Assembly (NCBI RefSeq): GCF_008831285.2 | Contig: NC_045140.1 | Location: forward strand, 19,404,370-19,468,369 | DNA length: 64,000 nt | Direction of reading: 5' to 3' | DNA from: Nymphaea colorata | Lineage: Eukaryota; Streptophyta; Magnoliopsida; Nymphaeales; Nymphaeaceae | Shown: positions 50,690 to 63,682 of the stretch, in pieces | How the letters are laid out: each line of letters opens with the position of its first letter | Position numbering within the stretch: position 1 is the first letter of the stretch | Translations under genes and position numbers: made by a program | Notes under the pieces: generated by a model | What the model saw: the letters and a program-made list of their open reading frames with translations, nothing else | What the model was told of the DNA's origin: nothing | Databases searched by the model: none

Positions 50690-53600
50690 CGGAAGTCAAA
50701 CTTGAAATTAAAAGGGGCAGAAAGTTGCAGCCGATGACAGAGCTCAAGAGGAGAGCCTCATCTCTTGAAGGAGGGGCCAATAATTGCGATGCCATAAAGA
50801 AATATAGGACGGAGGGGGCCATGCCTAGAGCTTCTATAAAGGTTCGTGTAATTAATTCCCCCCTTCCTCTTCTTTATCATCCTTTCTATTTTTCCTTTCT
50901 TCTTTTGTTGTGTCTGGCAAAATTCAACAAGTGGGTAGCTCAGCTACGTTGTCTACGTAATAATGTGTGGTTCGCTTGCTTTCTTCCTGTGGACTTTAAT
51001 AATCCGGATTGCATGCTGGTGTGAGGCCTCCAATTCCAATTAGTCTCTCTGAGTTGGATCCGTACCTAGTCTGGCACTCGGGCCTTGTCCCACCAAGTGG
51101 GCCCGAAAGCATGTTGAGTCGAGTTGGGTCAGATGGAATCGGAACCCTGCTTTGGCCCCTGCGATTAGTCGTTCTCTCTTATCCTCTTCTTTATGTTCTG
51201 TTTATCTGGATTCGGACCCACCCCACCGCCCATGTCCAACGCGTCCAACTAACCTTGTCTTGAGCGATGGATCCCTTTCGGTTCGCTCCTTATTTATGGT
51301 CTAGATTGTAGGCCACTCTACGGAAGTTATTCATATATTTATCTCTTCTTCACGCGGGATCCGTATCCCAGTCATAATATCGTCAAACTGCCCATTTGTT
51401 AGATCCCGACTTTCAGTCCGGATCATTCGCATCATAATTGATTATGTCCCGAATTCTTTGGGCATTTCATTCTGAAAAGAAAAATGATGGCAGAAAGGAT
51501 CCAGCGGAAGTATTAGTTGCCCGGAACTTGTTCCTTCATTTTAAATGATTTTTTTGGGTGTTCTTTTCCTTTCAAATTTGAACTGTAAGTGTGAATGTGA
51601 TCTTAATGGTTCAAAACCTTTTAAAACCGTTTATTGGATGACTGAATGAAAGCTTGTAAGAATGAAAATGTGGTGATATATCATTTCTCAAATATTATAG
51701 GCTATGGAATTTTATTTGTAGATTTAATCCAGTAATACACTTACTACCTTTTGGAAACATTGAAAAAGCACATAGGATTGTTGCACAGCGTGACTCATTG
51801 CATCATGTCTCCAGTAAAGAAGGTAATCCGTATTTTCTTTTGCCAAATGGTGCCTTCTTCGTTGTTGTTTTGTAAAAGTAAAGCCAAAAGATTAGGTGCA
51901 CGTTGCAGCTTTCTGGTGCAATAATAGTTCAAGAATCCATAATGCATTTCTAGGCTTTAACCATGTGACGTAGATTTCGTTTAGAACTTGGAAAATCGAC
52001 TTAAAGTTATGGTCTGTGAAATGTAGCTACACACAAAGTTTCTTCAATTGCCCATTTTTACTGTCTCGAACTTTTCTCGAACAAAAAGGAACCTACAGTA
52101 TGCTGTATGCGTTTGAAATGAAAGGTCCCTATCATAATGGCATCTAAGATTGTGCGTCGTTCTTTATTCCCATGATGGCAGTTGAATGGTGTCCGCCCTT
52201 ACAGGTAATGACAGTCGAGGGCATTGGAATTATTCTTCTATCCTCACTTTGGTAACATTTTACTATTGTTATCAAGTGCAAGGATATACGAATAACCTTA
52301 ATCATCTGCCGTGCTAAAGGTATGACCAGGGTTGGCTAAACATATCTTCCAATATTAGAGCTCCTGGATTTGGAAACAGTATATGTGAAGAAAAATTATT
52401 TAAGTGTTTTCGAAATTTTAATCATATAGATACAACAATCATATTTGAGAGCCTACAACAATATGTTTGGATGAGATATTGTGATTAATTCATAAAACTT
52501 AATATATTTTAGAGTAGCAATTTGTTTTATTCTTAGAAGATCTTGTTTTTTCACATCCAAATGAGCCAGTTGTAAATTTCTTAAAAGTTTTTGAGGATAC
52601 CGCCAAAACGACAGCTAGCATGTTGATCTCGAACAAGTTTTCTGGAATACATTGCACCGGAACCATTATCCGAATTGTGCATTTCTATGGTGAAGTTCAT
52701 GTTCCCATTTTCCAAGTAAGTGAAGAGGTATTATTGTCATTTCTTTCATTATTGAGCTTACATAATGGTACCGGTTCAATGCTCTAAATCCTGCTTCCCG
52801 ATATTGTTTCTACAATGTGAAATCTACGTGTTCTTTTTCATAGGGAAAAAGCGCATCACTGTTATTCATCATTTAGCATTTGATCTAACTTCTAGGATAA
52901 TTGCACGAGTGTTTATTTTCTATTGGTATTATTACTTCTAAGGCAATCTGCGGTAAGGTGCCCTTGTTTTACCGTCAACAAAAATGTACCTCATACCTGA
53001 GTTTATAAACAACGGGCAGGCCGGAAATAAAAATATTCTTTTCATATAAAACCCCTCAGGCCGAGGGCTAGATTGACATGGAAGCCCCACGAAACAGAAA
53101 CTAACAAATTGCAAAGCACAAAAAAATTGAATTGAGTCAGTCAGGTTGCTGATGCAGTGAATCGGCCAATTTATTAATTTTGAATTAGGTATAAACGAAC
53201 CTTAGGCTTAAGATTCATATTTTTGTTCTAGTTTGCTACTATTACAGCCATTGGCCAAAAATGCCTGCAAAAGTAAGCCCTTTATAGTTAGATACCACTG
53301 GAAAAGACGATTAATTTCATCGTGTTAAGAGGAGGGTTTGTCTTTGATTTCATTGAATAAAAAAAACATGAATCGTTTACCACTAATTAATTGTGTCATC
53401 TCAATTTCTTGACTCTTCCACCACATTAAAAAGAACGTTGACAGAGAAAATACTCAAACGCAAGGTATGGTAACTCATAAAAAATGTCTAGCAGTCTAGG
53501 TCAGATGAAGATGGGGCCGCAGCCGTGGTCTGTACGGTTGTAAAAGAAATAATTAGTTCTTACTTCCTAGTCTTCCCCATTTTTCTAGTGCTTGATTTCC

Positions 53601-56600
53601 CGCTGCTCGTATTTTAATCGCCTATTGGTATTTGGCAACCGTGCGTGGAACCATCATCTATTAGATGACGGCCGGGCTTATATACGGTGAGACATCTTCT
53701 CTGGGAATATCTGTATTAATTTTAAGACGGGTTGAGTGGATGCAGGCAAGGAATGAAAAATTCAGCGAGAAGATCACGGCCCTCCAGCAACTCGTTTCTC
53801 CCTTCGGCAAGGTACGTTCGGTGCTTCTGCTTTTACCTTTATTAATTAGCTCTTTCAGGTCGAAGCGGCCTATGTTTGAAATGTCGTGCATGTGAGTCTG
53901 TGACGTGTTCGGGTGCTTGAATATACAAAAATGACCCAAGAAAATTTTGAGTACAGAGAGAAAATTCTATGCGGATAAAAATGAGGTAGAACGTTGGCTC
54001 ATACGGGTCTTTTAGAGAATTTTTTCTTTTAAAATTGTACTTTTAAGTTGACATGTATGCGTGTGTTTTTTTCAATAGAAAAATGTCGCTGTTTGGCCGA
54101 TCTTTTAGTTACGGTCATCAAACGATACTCAAGAAGATAGAGAGCGTTAGTTGTCTGATTTTCTTGTGCTCGCTGAATAATATCACTAGCAGTGTTGAGT
54201 GATATAGTTCAATGGGCATCGACTCTTGGGGTTTGCATTGCACATGTATCAGTAACGCTGGAAAAACAACGTCAAAGAACACTAGATTATTTGTTTCATT
54301 AGATGTAGACATGCTTTGATCTGGCATCGGTAATATTGCTAAGTACGCATGAATGAACTCGTAGACGATCCATCGCTTGTATCACCAAAAAGAGACTTGT
54401 TCAAAGTCCAAACCTATGGCTTCACCAGTTCCATGGGAGAGATTCTTATGCTAATTGCTAGGGTTGATTTATAAATGTTAGTGCGAGAAAATTGTGTGTG
54501 TGTGTATCTGTGAGGTTTTTGAAGATTAGTGTACTAAGTGTGCATCACCATGAATTATTTGCAACAATGATCAGATATAATAAGTGTGCATCACCATGAA
54601 TCATTGCAACTATGATCAAACCATTATTAGATGAGTTACAAACACGTACATGTGGATTCGTTTTTCAAATGATAGTCACCTTTTTTTATTCCGACATTTT
54701 TGAACCCTCCAGGCTCCATGTCTATTTGTGCAGTTATACTGTACGAGGAATACTTAGAAATTAAAAACCACTAGGCAATCAAACAGTCGAACGGGCAAGA
54801 TTCATTTTACAGTAGTCCAAATACAAGGAGACAGAGTTCCTTTTTTTGCATATTACATGAATCATTAAAAACTTGACAAGTTTTAAATATTATAGTTGAT
54901 GTTCACCACAAACGAAGTCAGGAAGCTGTCATTGCACTAATGAAAGTATTAACAACTAAATGAAAAACTCATAGAGGTGTCTTAAAGATTAGGATGGCAT
55001 CTATCCCTTCCCTTGTTAAAATGACTATGGCACTGGATCTGAATAATGGAAGTCCTTTTGATTGTGAAAAGGCTAATGTCTGGTCTCTGCCGGTATAAGA
55101 GCCTGACATCTCCCGTCAGTGTTGGCACAATTCATAGTCGGTTGGGCCTAGCTGGCTTCCGTTAGGTCAGTGACTGGCATAGAAATTTTGCTTTGAAGGG
55201 CACAGACATATTTAGGGCCAATCAATAACATATGTGAACCATATAAAAGTGCAGGGTAAAAAAAAAAATTGTAAATGAACATCCAACAGTCTTTATTTGT
55301 CTACGAGAAAAAATATTTACTCACCAACAATAAAAGAAGTAATCAAGCGATTTTTGTGGAATATAAACTCGACTGCCAAATCTTATGAAAACATGACAGC
55401 CACGGTGCCTCTTATTCGAAAAGGTAAATGATATATATGTCTTTTATGTTTTTGAATTAAATTTGAAAATATCTTCTAAAACAAAAATTAGAGAAAAACT
55501 TGAGAAAGTTAGAGAACATCTTAAATTTTAGAGTGGCACTTACATTGTGTCCTTTTTTGAAATTGAATCCAAATTCCGGGGTACGCAATTGCCCTCCCTG
55601 AGCGAAATGCAGCTTTGCCACAGAGTAAGAGTCAGGTTGAGGTGGTTGAGGTGCGCATGTTTGATTTTTGCGGCTCCCGGGCATAGTTTTTTATCCTACC
55701 GGTTTCCTACTTGATTAATATTTGACTACTCCGCATCTGTAGGTACTTGACGCCTTTTTTGCAAGTTTTATAGCAACATATTCTAATGCTTGTTCTTGAT
55801 GTTGTGCATGTCACAGACGGACACAGCTTCGGTTCTTACGGAGGCCATGGGATACATCAAGTTCCTCCATGACCAAATACAGGTTTCTCTTCATCTCCGA
55901 ACTAGCCCCTGAATTTTATTCATAGGACAGTAATTCAAAGGCTTGAATACAGGATATTGCAGCCAAATTTTGATCCAATTAGTCGGATAAAGTAAGAAAA
56001 TTCAAATCCGATTAGTAACTCGAATTCAAATCAGCATAGAATTTTCACACTGAATATTTGAATCCTATTTCATGTAAATGACTGAACTAAAGTCTGTGTA
56101 TTTTGCACATTTAAATCCAAAATTCGACTCGAAGTCTGGATAGGCAGTATCTAGTTGGCTGGACGGAGTCTGCAACGACCGGATGTGGTCTGACTCATGT
56201 CTTCATGTTCTTTTGCCATGGAAAAGAAAGGAGGCTTGTTCGACACTTTTATTTCATCGGCTTTGTCAATATAATATTTTCTTTTATTTTTTACCATTTT
56301 AGGTTTTAAGTGCACCATATCTGCGGGGAACTCCGGTGGAACAACTACAGGTAAGGGATCTGTGTTTTCCATGTTCATCGAGTAAGATTCTTTTTAACTT
56401 CGAAGGTGGTAGTCTCTCGATGCCTGGCTGCGTGCAGTAAGTCGAGGCTTAGAGTTGAATTCCCCAATTTTCCCATTTGCCAGTAAAACCCAAAAGTACG
56501 CATTACCATCTTTCTTCTGGCCCTCCCGCCCATGACCTTTGTAACTTTACGGTTTTCTCTAAGTATAATATAAAAAATGATATCCTGCTTTGCATTTCTT

Positions 56601-56727
56601 GTAGGCAATAGATTGCTCGTTGAGAAGCAGAGGCCTGTGCCTTGTGCCCATCTCTTACACCCTCAATGTGGCGCAGAGCAATGGAGCAGACATCTGGGCA
56701 CCTGTCATGGCAAACCCTAAGTTTTGA
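50690..56727 (+). CDS. Atypical bHLH transcription factor, first exon not found
   Basis: Exons 50690-50841, 53746-53811, 55817-55882, 56303-56350 and 56605-56727 join in phase and give 150 residues to a TGA stop. The helix-loop-helix is split over two exons: [22 protein letters not shown], then [22 protein letters not shown]. This is followed by VLSAPYL and the family's C-terminal [12 protein letters not shown]...NGADIWAP block. That combination marks the plant subfamily of bHLH proteins with [11 protein letters not shown], close to Arabidopsis bHLH112/113-type members. The basic region lacks the usual His-Glu-Arg E-box contacts (here R-N-E-K), as is normal for this subgroup. The first exon seen begins in mid-codon after TTTGTGCAG, so at least one upstream coding exon must exist, unless translation starts at the internal ATG in [11 protein letters not shown]. 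Target genes cannot be inferred. Confidence 0.85.
50842..53745 (+). other. Long intron of the bHLH gene
   Basis: A 2.9-kb intron with donor AAAG|GTTCGT and acceptor GATGCAG. The sequence is AT-rich apart from a GC-richer patch at about 51030-51260, with no domain seen in its open frames. Confidence 0.65.
54535..54622. repeat. Tandem duplication, 46-bp unit
   Basis: TAAGTGTGCATCACCATGAA occurs at 54535 and 54581, and both copies continue with a related TGCAAC.ATGATCA segment. It lies in the bHLH intron 53812-55816. Confidence 0.85.
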
Positions 56728-58877
56728 CGTCATCAACTTCCGTAACCTGCGTATTCAATAAGTTAATCTTTAGTGTTTGGTGAGTGGTCAGCAAAAGATT
56801 GGAAGTAGTTAGAGAAATTGGGAGCACCTGAAAAACGGATAAAGAAGTGAAGATGGCAACTAACAACTGAAGGGTAATCCAATGCATTGTGTGTCCGAGC
56901 TGATAAAATAAGTTTGAAGAGCCAGGAGTGGTTCTCGGCGATTTTTGCGGCTGACAGAAATGTTACTAATCCAACTAAGAAGTACAACTTTGATCTTAAT
57001 ATGTGGAAATAGTTGAAGGGGGTTATTGTTTTACTAGATATTGTATTTAGTAAGATTCGTGTATGTAATGCATGTACTCATGTAACAATATCTCTTTGTA
57101 TATAGGGGAATATGATCCTTAAAAGGGTTCTGCTTTCTCAACCACAGACACGCGACACACACAAACACGTGACTTTTGAACGGAATCCTCAAATCATATC
57201 AAAATTTTCTCCAGAAGTTTTAGAAATTGTGGAAACCATGACACATGAGATGGTTAGGAAATTCTCTGCCAACTAAGCGATGACGGGCGAGAGAATGCCG
57301 GGAACGAAGCTTGGAGCTTTTTGTTCCCGCTTTGTCTTCTCTTGCAGATTTTGCAATGACTTCGGATCGCCAAAATGGTGATCTTGAGTCCACTATTTGT
57401 TAAAAAGGTCAGATATTTTTAGCTTCGTGCTTGAAAATTTCTTGACTCTCATATATAAGAACAATTTAAAGGTTCTGAAAAATGAACTACCCACAAAATT
57501 CTGTATCGTCTGCGTACTTTGGAGAAGCAATTCACCAGCTTATTCCCTTGCATTAAACCGTACTAATACACCTATAAGGAATAATTTTCCGGGATACGTT
57601 TTCATGCAAAACAGCAAACTGTTTCATTTTGTCAAATGAGTCGAACAAACACCTAAAAACCATGTGTGGTATCCAATTAAAGATTTAACAAGCACCTAAA
57701 AAAGCAACAACTCTTCTCTCTTTCGAGAAATATAAGAGAAGAAAGATTTTCATGTAACACCAACTTTTGACCATATCACTGTTCTAATTTTCTTGATATG
57801 TTCCAACTTTTATTGACAAATGTAGAATAGGAGATAAATCTATTATTACCCTCTTAGCCTTAGACAAAATCTATGTAAAAAAGAAAGGAATGAGAGCGAT
57901 ATCCCAGTTTTTTGTGGAAAAGATTAGAACATTTTACATCTAAAAGGAGAATTTTGGAAGAACATAAACTATCATGCTTTCTGAGACTCTTTTTTGACAG
58001 TTGCTATTAAAAGTGAAACCTTTATTTAAAACATTACAAATGTGACGCAAATACTTGGAATTATGCTTAAAAAAGAGGCCATTTGGTAAGAAAGTGTTCA
58101 TGAAATAATGTTCTAAGACCACCATATTATTTTCCACAAAATGGGTGTGATTGATAAATCCAATGATCAACCATTGGACATAATCGCACAATGTATTCTG
58201 GAACAAAAACGTGGTTTATTTGAAATGTGTTTTAAGAACATAATGTTCCTTTTACCAGACGCCCCTCGTAGGGTTTGAAAAGAAAATTTGTCAAGAACAA
58301 AGTTTCCAGTTAGCAGCCCATAAAAGGTAACGTGATTAAAACAAGTTAATATCATACAAACATAGGTCTGGAGGAAAATTAAAGTCCACTGGGTTTCTAT
58401 GCACAATGGATTATATGGATCCCATGCAGCTATGCATCAGATCCAAGTAATCAAACATTGCCTAATCCATTTCATAATCAAACCCGCAATCCAATTCCTA
58501 AATCAATCATATTCAGCAAAAATAAAGATTTGTAGTAAGTTGGAACTGAATCACCAATTGGACTTGGACTTTCTTCACGATCCTCACGAATTGGATTCCA
58601 ATACAAATTGGATGTCAGATCATATGAGACCAAGAAATATGGTAGCACACGCGCACGTATTCCAGCCAAATGGGGGACATTCTCGCAACAAATTGACGCA
58701 AAGAGGTCATCAGTTCAATTGCATGCATCCTACATGACAACTGAGATTTTGGCATATATCAAGCAGCACCACAAAAACATACAATATCCAGATTGTTGGG
58801 GCTTATGCCAGATTTAGGACCAAGACATAGTTGAAGTGGACCTCGTCTCATTACCGACATTTTATTGGATCCTGAGG
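56728..58877. other. 3' flank of the bHLH gene and intergenic DNA
   Basis: Probable bHLH 3'UTR, then AT-rich sequence. Open frames here are short, overlap each other on both strands and show no recognised motif. Confidence 0.5.
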
Positions 58878-59030
58878 CAGGGGCAGGTGTGGGCAATTGC
58901 CACCCAAAAGAAAAAAAAAAAACTTATTTTTATATTGACAGTTTTGGGCAATTTTTATCATTTACATGGTTGATGCCCCTAAAAAATTTTACTAGTGTGC
59001 CTTGGCCAAATATTTCTGGCTTTGCCCCTG
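58878..59030. mobile_element. Small MITE-like dispersed repeat, copy 2
   Basis: CAGGGGCA at the left end and TGCCCCTG at the right end are perfect 8-bp inverted repeats. The interior has GTGTGGGCAATTGCCACCC and GTGCCTTGGCCAAATATTT, paralleling the element at 44932-45062. An A-rich run follows the first conserved block. No coding capacity. Confidence 0.5.
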
Positions 59031-60161
59031 ATTCAAGATAGTAGAGACTTTTTTTTTTTTTTTTTTTTGAAAAAAAGGGTTGTGATTGCATGTCAACATA
59101 AATGCTGGAAGCAGTCAGACTTCTTAGTTGTTCGCCGCCCTTTGATGGTGAGCACAGGTCCGAGTTTGATCTATTTTTTTATAAAATCAAACTCTTTCTG
59201 CTATGTGTCTATAATCTATATTGATATACTCTCATCACTAGATGTACTTAATAGAAGTATTATAATCCGAATGAGTCAGAGTTTTAGCTCAATTTTGGTT
59301 CCAGTTTCCTGATACGCTTCAAACTCATGGGTAGAGCCACATTTGCATATATAAATAATATAAACATTGATATCGAGATAAACCCATATCTATCACCAAC
59401 ATAGATCAGTTGAGCACATGAAAGCAAATCAGATTCGTATGGAAATTCATAGAGAAAAAATAAAATGATATACATATGGGGGCTTGTTTCTGCGGCCTGT
59501 TTATATTCTACAAGCCTCCAATGGCACCTTTCACAAAGCATGCATGGATGGTGGCGATTCAACTCAAGGTCACATAGGAACATGGATGAACGGCCTTGGA
59601 TGAGAAAATGAGTTGTAAAAATCGAGTTTTTTTTTTTCTGTCCTTTTGCATTGAAAGCAAGTTTTGGTAGGTACCACTTTTCTGCAAGTTGTATCTTCTC
59701 AACTTTCATCTGTGGATTGGAACGCTTTAATTTTGCAGAAGGCACCTTTCTTTGATCTGGACCATCTTGCGCTGTCTTATTGAAAGCTAAAACTAAGACT
59801 TTGATGAGACATATTTACTACATTTTACATCAACTTTGTAGTAGTAGAATGCTGTCGATGCTGGAGTTGACCATTGCCGAAACAACCCTGCTGGAGCTTC
59901 TTCCTACTGATAAATCAAATCAGAAAAATGGGAGCAGTACAGCAAAGCAGAATGCATCAAATTGCTTTACACGACATCAAAAATCAAACCAAAGTTGGTT
60001 ATACGTCTTGCATGCACAGAGTGGCGCAGGCACAGATCATATCAAACCAGAAAAAGGCAAGGCAAAATGGAGAAGCTTATCAAGTTGAAAGCATCCATCT
60101 GTCGGACCCCAAAAAGCGAAGCAAAGCAAAGAGATGACGCGGAATTGCAGAATTTCATTTT

Positions 60162-60491
60162 ATGGGCCACCCCAGCAATTTGATCATGTCTACTGGAAAA
60201 GTTGGGCTTCCCTTGGCAGCATTGCCTCACTCATTTCAGCCAAAGCCAAACTTTGTGATTGGACACAAGAACAGTGGTGGAACACTTTTCAGCTTCGATA
60301 CAATTCAAGAGGATTTCGTTATCAGGAAGGATGTCGTCTCCATGAGTTCCTTCAAAAAAAATTGTCACCGAGCAGCAATGTCAATAGGTTTCCTGCTCTG
60401 GCCCTCGGATAAAAGGAACAAATTTGGAGGCAGAATTGACCACTCGTTTGCCGCACATTCGGAGGCCAACCACAATCTAACGACTGATTGA
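60162..60491 (+). other. Possible orphan ORF, 109 residues
   Basis: An ATG-to-TGA frame with plausible codon use: many third positions are C or G, unlike the AT-rich surroundings. It begins MGHPSNLIMSTGKVGLP and contains FVIGHKNSGGTLFSFD. I do not recognise the product, and it has no clear splice partners. A second frame overlaps it (60134-60412), so it may be a gene fragment or chance. Confidence 0.2.
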
Positions 60492-61470
60492 GTTGCAATT
60501 GCATGCTACCAAATATGCACCAAAGGCGTGGGAGCATTTTTTTTTAATTTTTTTTATAAAGAAAGTTAACATTTTAAACATTTTTATCTTTTATAATCTT
60601 TTTTACCCATTTTAAAAGTTTTTTTATTATTTTAATAAGAGCATTTTGGTCATTCTTAGTGCACCAAATTTTGTGCATGTAACCAGCTTGGTCTCACAAG
60701 GATTTGCTCATAATGTGCAATAACCAAGATGCTTCATTAAAATAAAAAAAAAAAGGTAAAAAAATTGTAAAAAAGTCTAAAATATCTATTTTTTTACCAA
60801 CATGTCAAAAAATACCACCCGCCTTCAGCTCGACGGCGCACCCCTACCTTCTTGTGGTTCAGGCAAATAGCACCAATATGCGAAAGACGTCATCTACCTG
60901 TGTTCTGTCTGACCAGCTATGCTACTTCCCTTCCCTTAAAACCAAAAGTATCAAACTATCGACAAGCCTTCCCTCGAAATTCTTTTTTACTGCTTTTCAT
61001 TTGAAAACTTTTGTCAATTCTCCTTCTCACCGCGTCTTTTGTATTCATTAGGTGAATTGGTATTGTTTTTCCACCAAATGCATGAATTTTTTGCAAAGAA
61101 TTGAAGCTTAGCAAGATTACTATAAACCTGGTTGTGTAGAAAAAACCTGACCAAATATTCTCCGAGAAACTTAGTTATTAAAGAGCAAGCTTTGTAACTT
61201 CATTTTAGGGGACTTTAGTAGGGTGTCTGGATCAACGAAATAAACTTATGAGATGTCCAAAAATGCCAGGTTTTTCACAGTTTTACAAAAATTGGGTTTA
61301 AATTCAAAACCCGATCGAACATGTTCGGTATTCAAAATGACTAAATTGCCTCTCTTTGGGATGGTGCAAATTGATTTTCTTTTCTAGAAAAATCTCGACA
61401 AAAGACTGTAAAATGGTCGAACACGATGTTAGGTGTTCGGGCCCTTAACACGAATTGTCCAAAAATTACT

Positions 61471-61655
61471 ATTAAGAAAAAATGGATAAAGCAATACCAG
61501 TCAGTGGAGATGTCAATATAGATCATCTTCGAACCAGACGTAACTTTTTCATTAGGTTCACATATGCTATTAGCAAAAAATGGATAAAGCAACTCCTGTC
61601 AGTGGATAGATCATGTTCGAATCAGATGCAACTTTTTCATTATGATCACATATGC
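61471..61655. repeat. Imperfect tandem duplication, about 98-bp unit
   Basis: Unit 1 (61471-61568) and unit 2 (61569 to about 61655) share AAAAAATGGATAAAGCAA, GTCAGTGGA, TAGATCAT and CAACTTTTTCATTA-type words. The second unit lacks about a dozen bases in the middle. Confidence 0.85.
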
Positions 61656-61956
61656 ATACTCAAATTTGGATCCTAATACAAATAAAAAAAGGTTGGTATA
61701 CTGTATTTGAATCCAACTTCTAAGTCGACATTCCAAATTTTTATATTAACATCTGAATTAGAATATAAACCGCATTAAAATATGCTAACAAACCAAACTT
61801 TAAAATGGGTGCACATTGAATAAAGAATATTTATTTGAAAACTCTAGTTTGAATCTGATTAGATAAATCAGAATCAAATTCGACAGAATGTCGTTTATTA
61901 GAATATAACCTGGTCATACAGAAAAAGCCGGAAGATTCTCAAAGGTCAAAACTATC

Positions 61957-61977
61957 ATATATATATATATATATATA
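61957..61977. repeat. (AT)n microsatellite
   Basis: About 20 bp of alternating AT in intergenic DNA. Confidence 0.9.
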
Positions 61978-61979
61978 AA

Positions 61980-63300
61980 GAAAACGATGGAGTTTTGAGT
62001 CCTTTTTGACTATTAAGTATGAGTCCCATCTTCCTGTCAAGTTGGAAGGGGCCTGACGGGGGGCCAAAAATGCGTGGCGGTTGTTCTTTCTTTCGTTCCA
62101 AGTAACTGAGAATTGTCCTTCCGTTCTGCCTGTAATAAATACTCTCTTTGTGGGTTCAACCCTTCGCTGCAATGTCATATTACTCTTCATAATAAACTAA
62201 ACATGTCACATTCTGCCTCTTAAATTACAAAAAGTCTCCTGCTACTACCCCTTCGTTTCGTTTATTAGGAAAAATTAATATTCTCAGTCCTACCACTTAT
62301 CTATAAATTGGAAAGTAGAATCATGCTTTATGATTCAAGATTCTTGTAATAAAAACCACACTTCTCGCAAAAACTGTCTATAACTATAGGAACCCAAGGT
62401 GAACTCTTGCTAGACACGGAAGAGGGTAGCTGCAATTTTCTTTTAACAATACCCTTGTGTTGAATTACATTAATTTTTTTCTTTTTGTTTTTTCAAGTGG
62501 CATAACACATCTGGTCCAAGAAAGGTGAAGTTGTCAGGTTGATTTTTCGTAAGCACTATTTCTTTAGGTTGTACTTCACTGTGCGTATATATATAACACT
62601 CTAGTCTAGTCAACAGATGTATTGAGTGTCTCAAAACAATATTATATTATATAAGTAAAAACCAGACAATTTTTTTTAATTAAAAATGATTTTAAATAAC
62701 ATATAAACATTCTAGTATGTTTCTACAAACTATTTTAATATAAAACGTGTTTTGAATCAGATTGTTTTTATGAAAAATTGATTATATATATTCGAAAAAC
62801 ATGGTTGAACTAATCGATGAAAGTTGGCAGTTAGATTGATTCTTGTAAATGCTACTGAATGCTTAATACACAAGCTAATCCTAAAACAACCCAGTAACTT
62901 GGGGTTCGGCCTCTCTCGCTTTTACTTTTTTGGAGTAGGAGTGCGGTCTTTGGGTGGGTAAAAGCTGCTTGATCTTTTTACTAAATTCTTTAGCGAGCAT
63001 GGTTGGTTGAAGCCTGAAGCCTTACCTACCCACACTTCTCAGCCTGCCTGAAAGTGGACGCTCCTGCCGCCTTCCCTTCCTTGGATACACTCGTAATATG
63101 ACTTGGATTATGGAACCCAAAACAGAAAAGAAGAAGAGGGAAGAAAGGTTCGAGTCCACTATTGCTAGCCACACATTCTTGAATCTACTCTCCGCCACAA
63201 ATTTCGCTTCCTCCCAACTATCCCCCCACAGCACGAGATTGAGGGAGAGATACACCCCAAGAAATGGTTGAGAAATCAATAAACACTTCTGTTGCAGAAC
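61980..63300. other. Upstream region of the B-box gene
   Basis: AT-rich intergenic sequence becoming GC-richer from about 62890. The last part (about 63280-63496) is probably 5'UTR: it contains a CTCTCTCT pyrimidine tract at 63326-63339 and a short upstream ORF (MCAS, 63391-63405). No perfect G-box was seen. Confidence 0.4.
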
Positions 63301-63496
63301 TTGCTTCAGCCAGTCCAGCGGACTCCCTCTCTCTCTCACAGATATATCTTTGATCAGAATCGTTTCCTTTTTTGTGGGTTTCTGGAATTGATGTGTGCGA
63401 GTTGATCTCTCTGTGGTGGGGAAGGTGTTGGTTGTTGAAGCATACGGAAGGAGAGGTGGGTCGGGGGGAATAGCAGAGAAGGGGAAGCAGTTAGTG

Positions 63497-63682
63497 ATGA
63501 AGATCCAGTGTGATGTGTGCGAGAAGGCGCCGGCGACGGTGATATGCTGCGCGGACGAGGCGGCGCTGTGTGCGAGGTGCGATGTCCAGGTGCACAAGGC
63601 CAACAAGCTGGCCAGCAAGCACCAGCGCCTCCCCCTCCACTCCCTCTCCTCCGCCAACTTCCCCCGCTGCGACATCTGCCAG
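63497..63682 (+). CDS. Double B-box zinc-finger protein (BBX), first coding exon (3' partial)
   Basis: 62 codons from the ATG at 63497. MKIQCDVCEKAPATVICCAD opens a class of plant BBX regulators (the STO/BBX18-25 group) that work in photomorphogenesis, often with HY5 and COP1. Zinc ligands of B-box 1 are visible: C5, C8, C17/C18, D20, C25, C28, H33 and H42, within the family pattern ALCxxCD...NKLASKHQR. The exon ends RCDICQ, the beginning of B-box 2, which in relatives continues in the next exon. The following bases are GC (CAG|GCATCT), so a GC donor is inferred; reading on gives a low-complexity Ser/Pro tail and a stop. Exon 2 is not found before base 64000, so the intron runs out of the window. 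No CCT domain is expected in this group. Confidence 0.9.

Noticed and set aside
59284-59745. 153-codon minus-strand frame
   Set aside because: Skewed AT-rich composition, no motif, no splice partners and overlapping frames on the other strand; probably chance.
63022-63675. 217-codon open frame on the minus strand opposite the BBX exon
   Set aside because: It is antisense to a clear B-box exon and its UTR. It has no recognisable domain, and the GC-rich coding strand explains the lack of stops.
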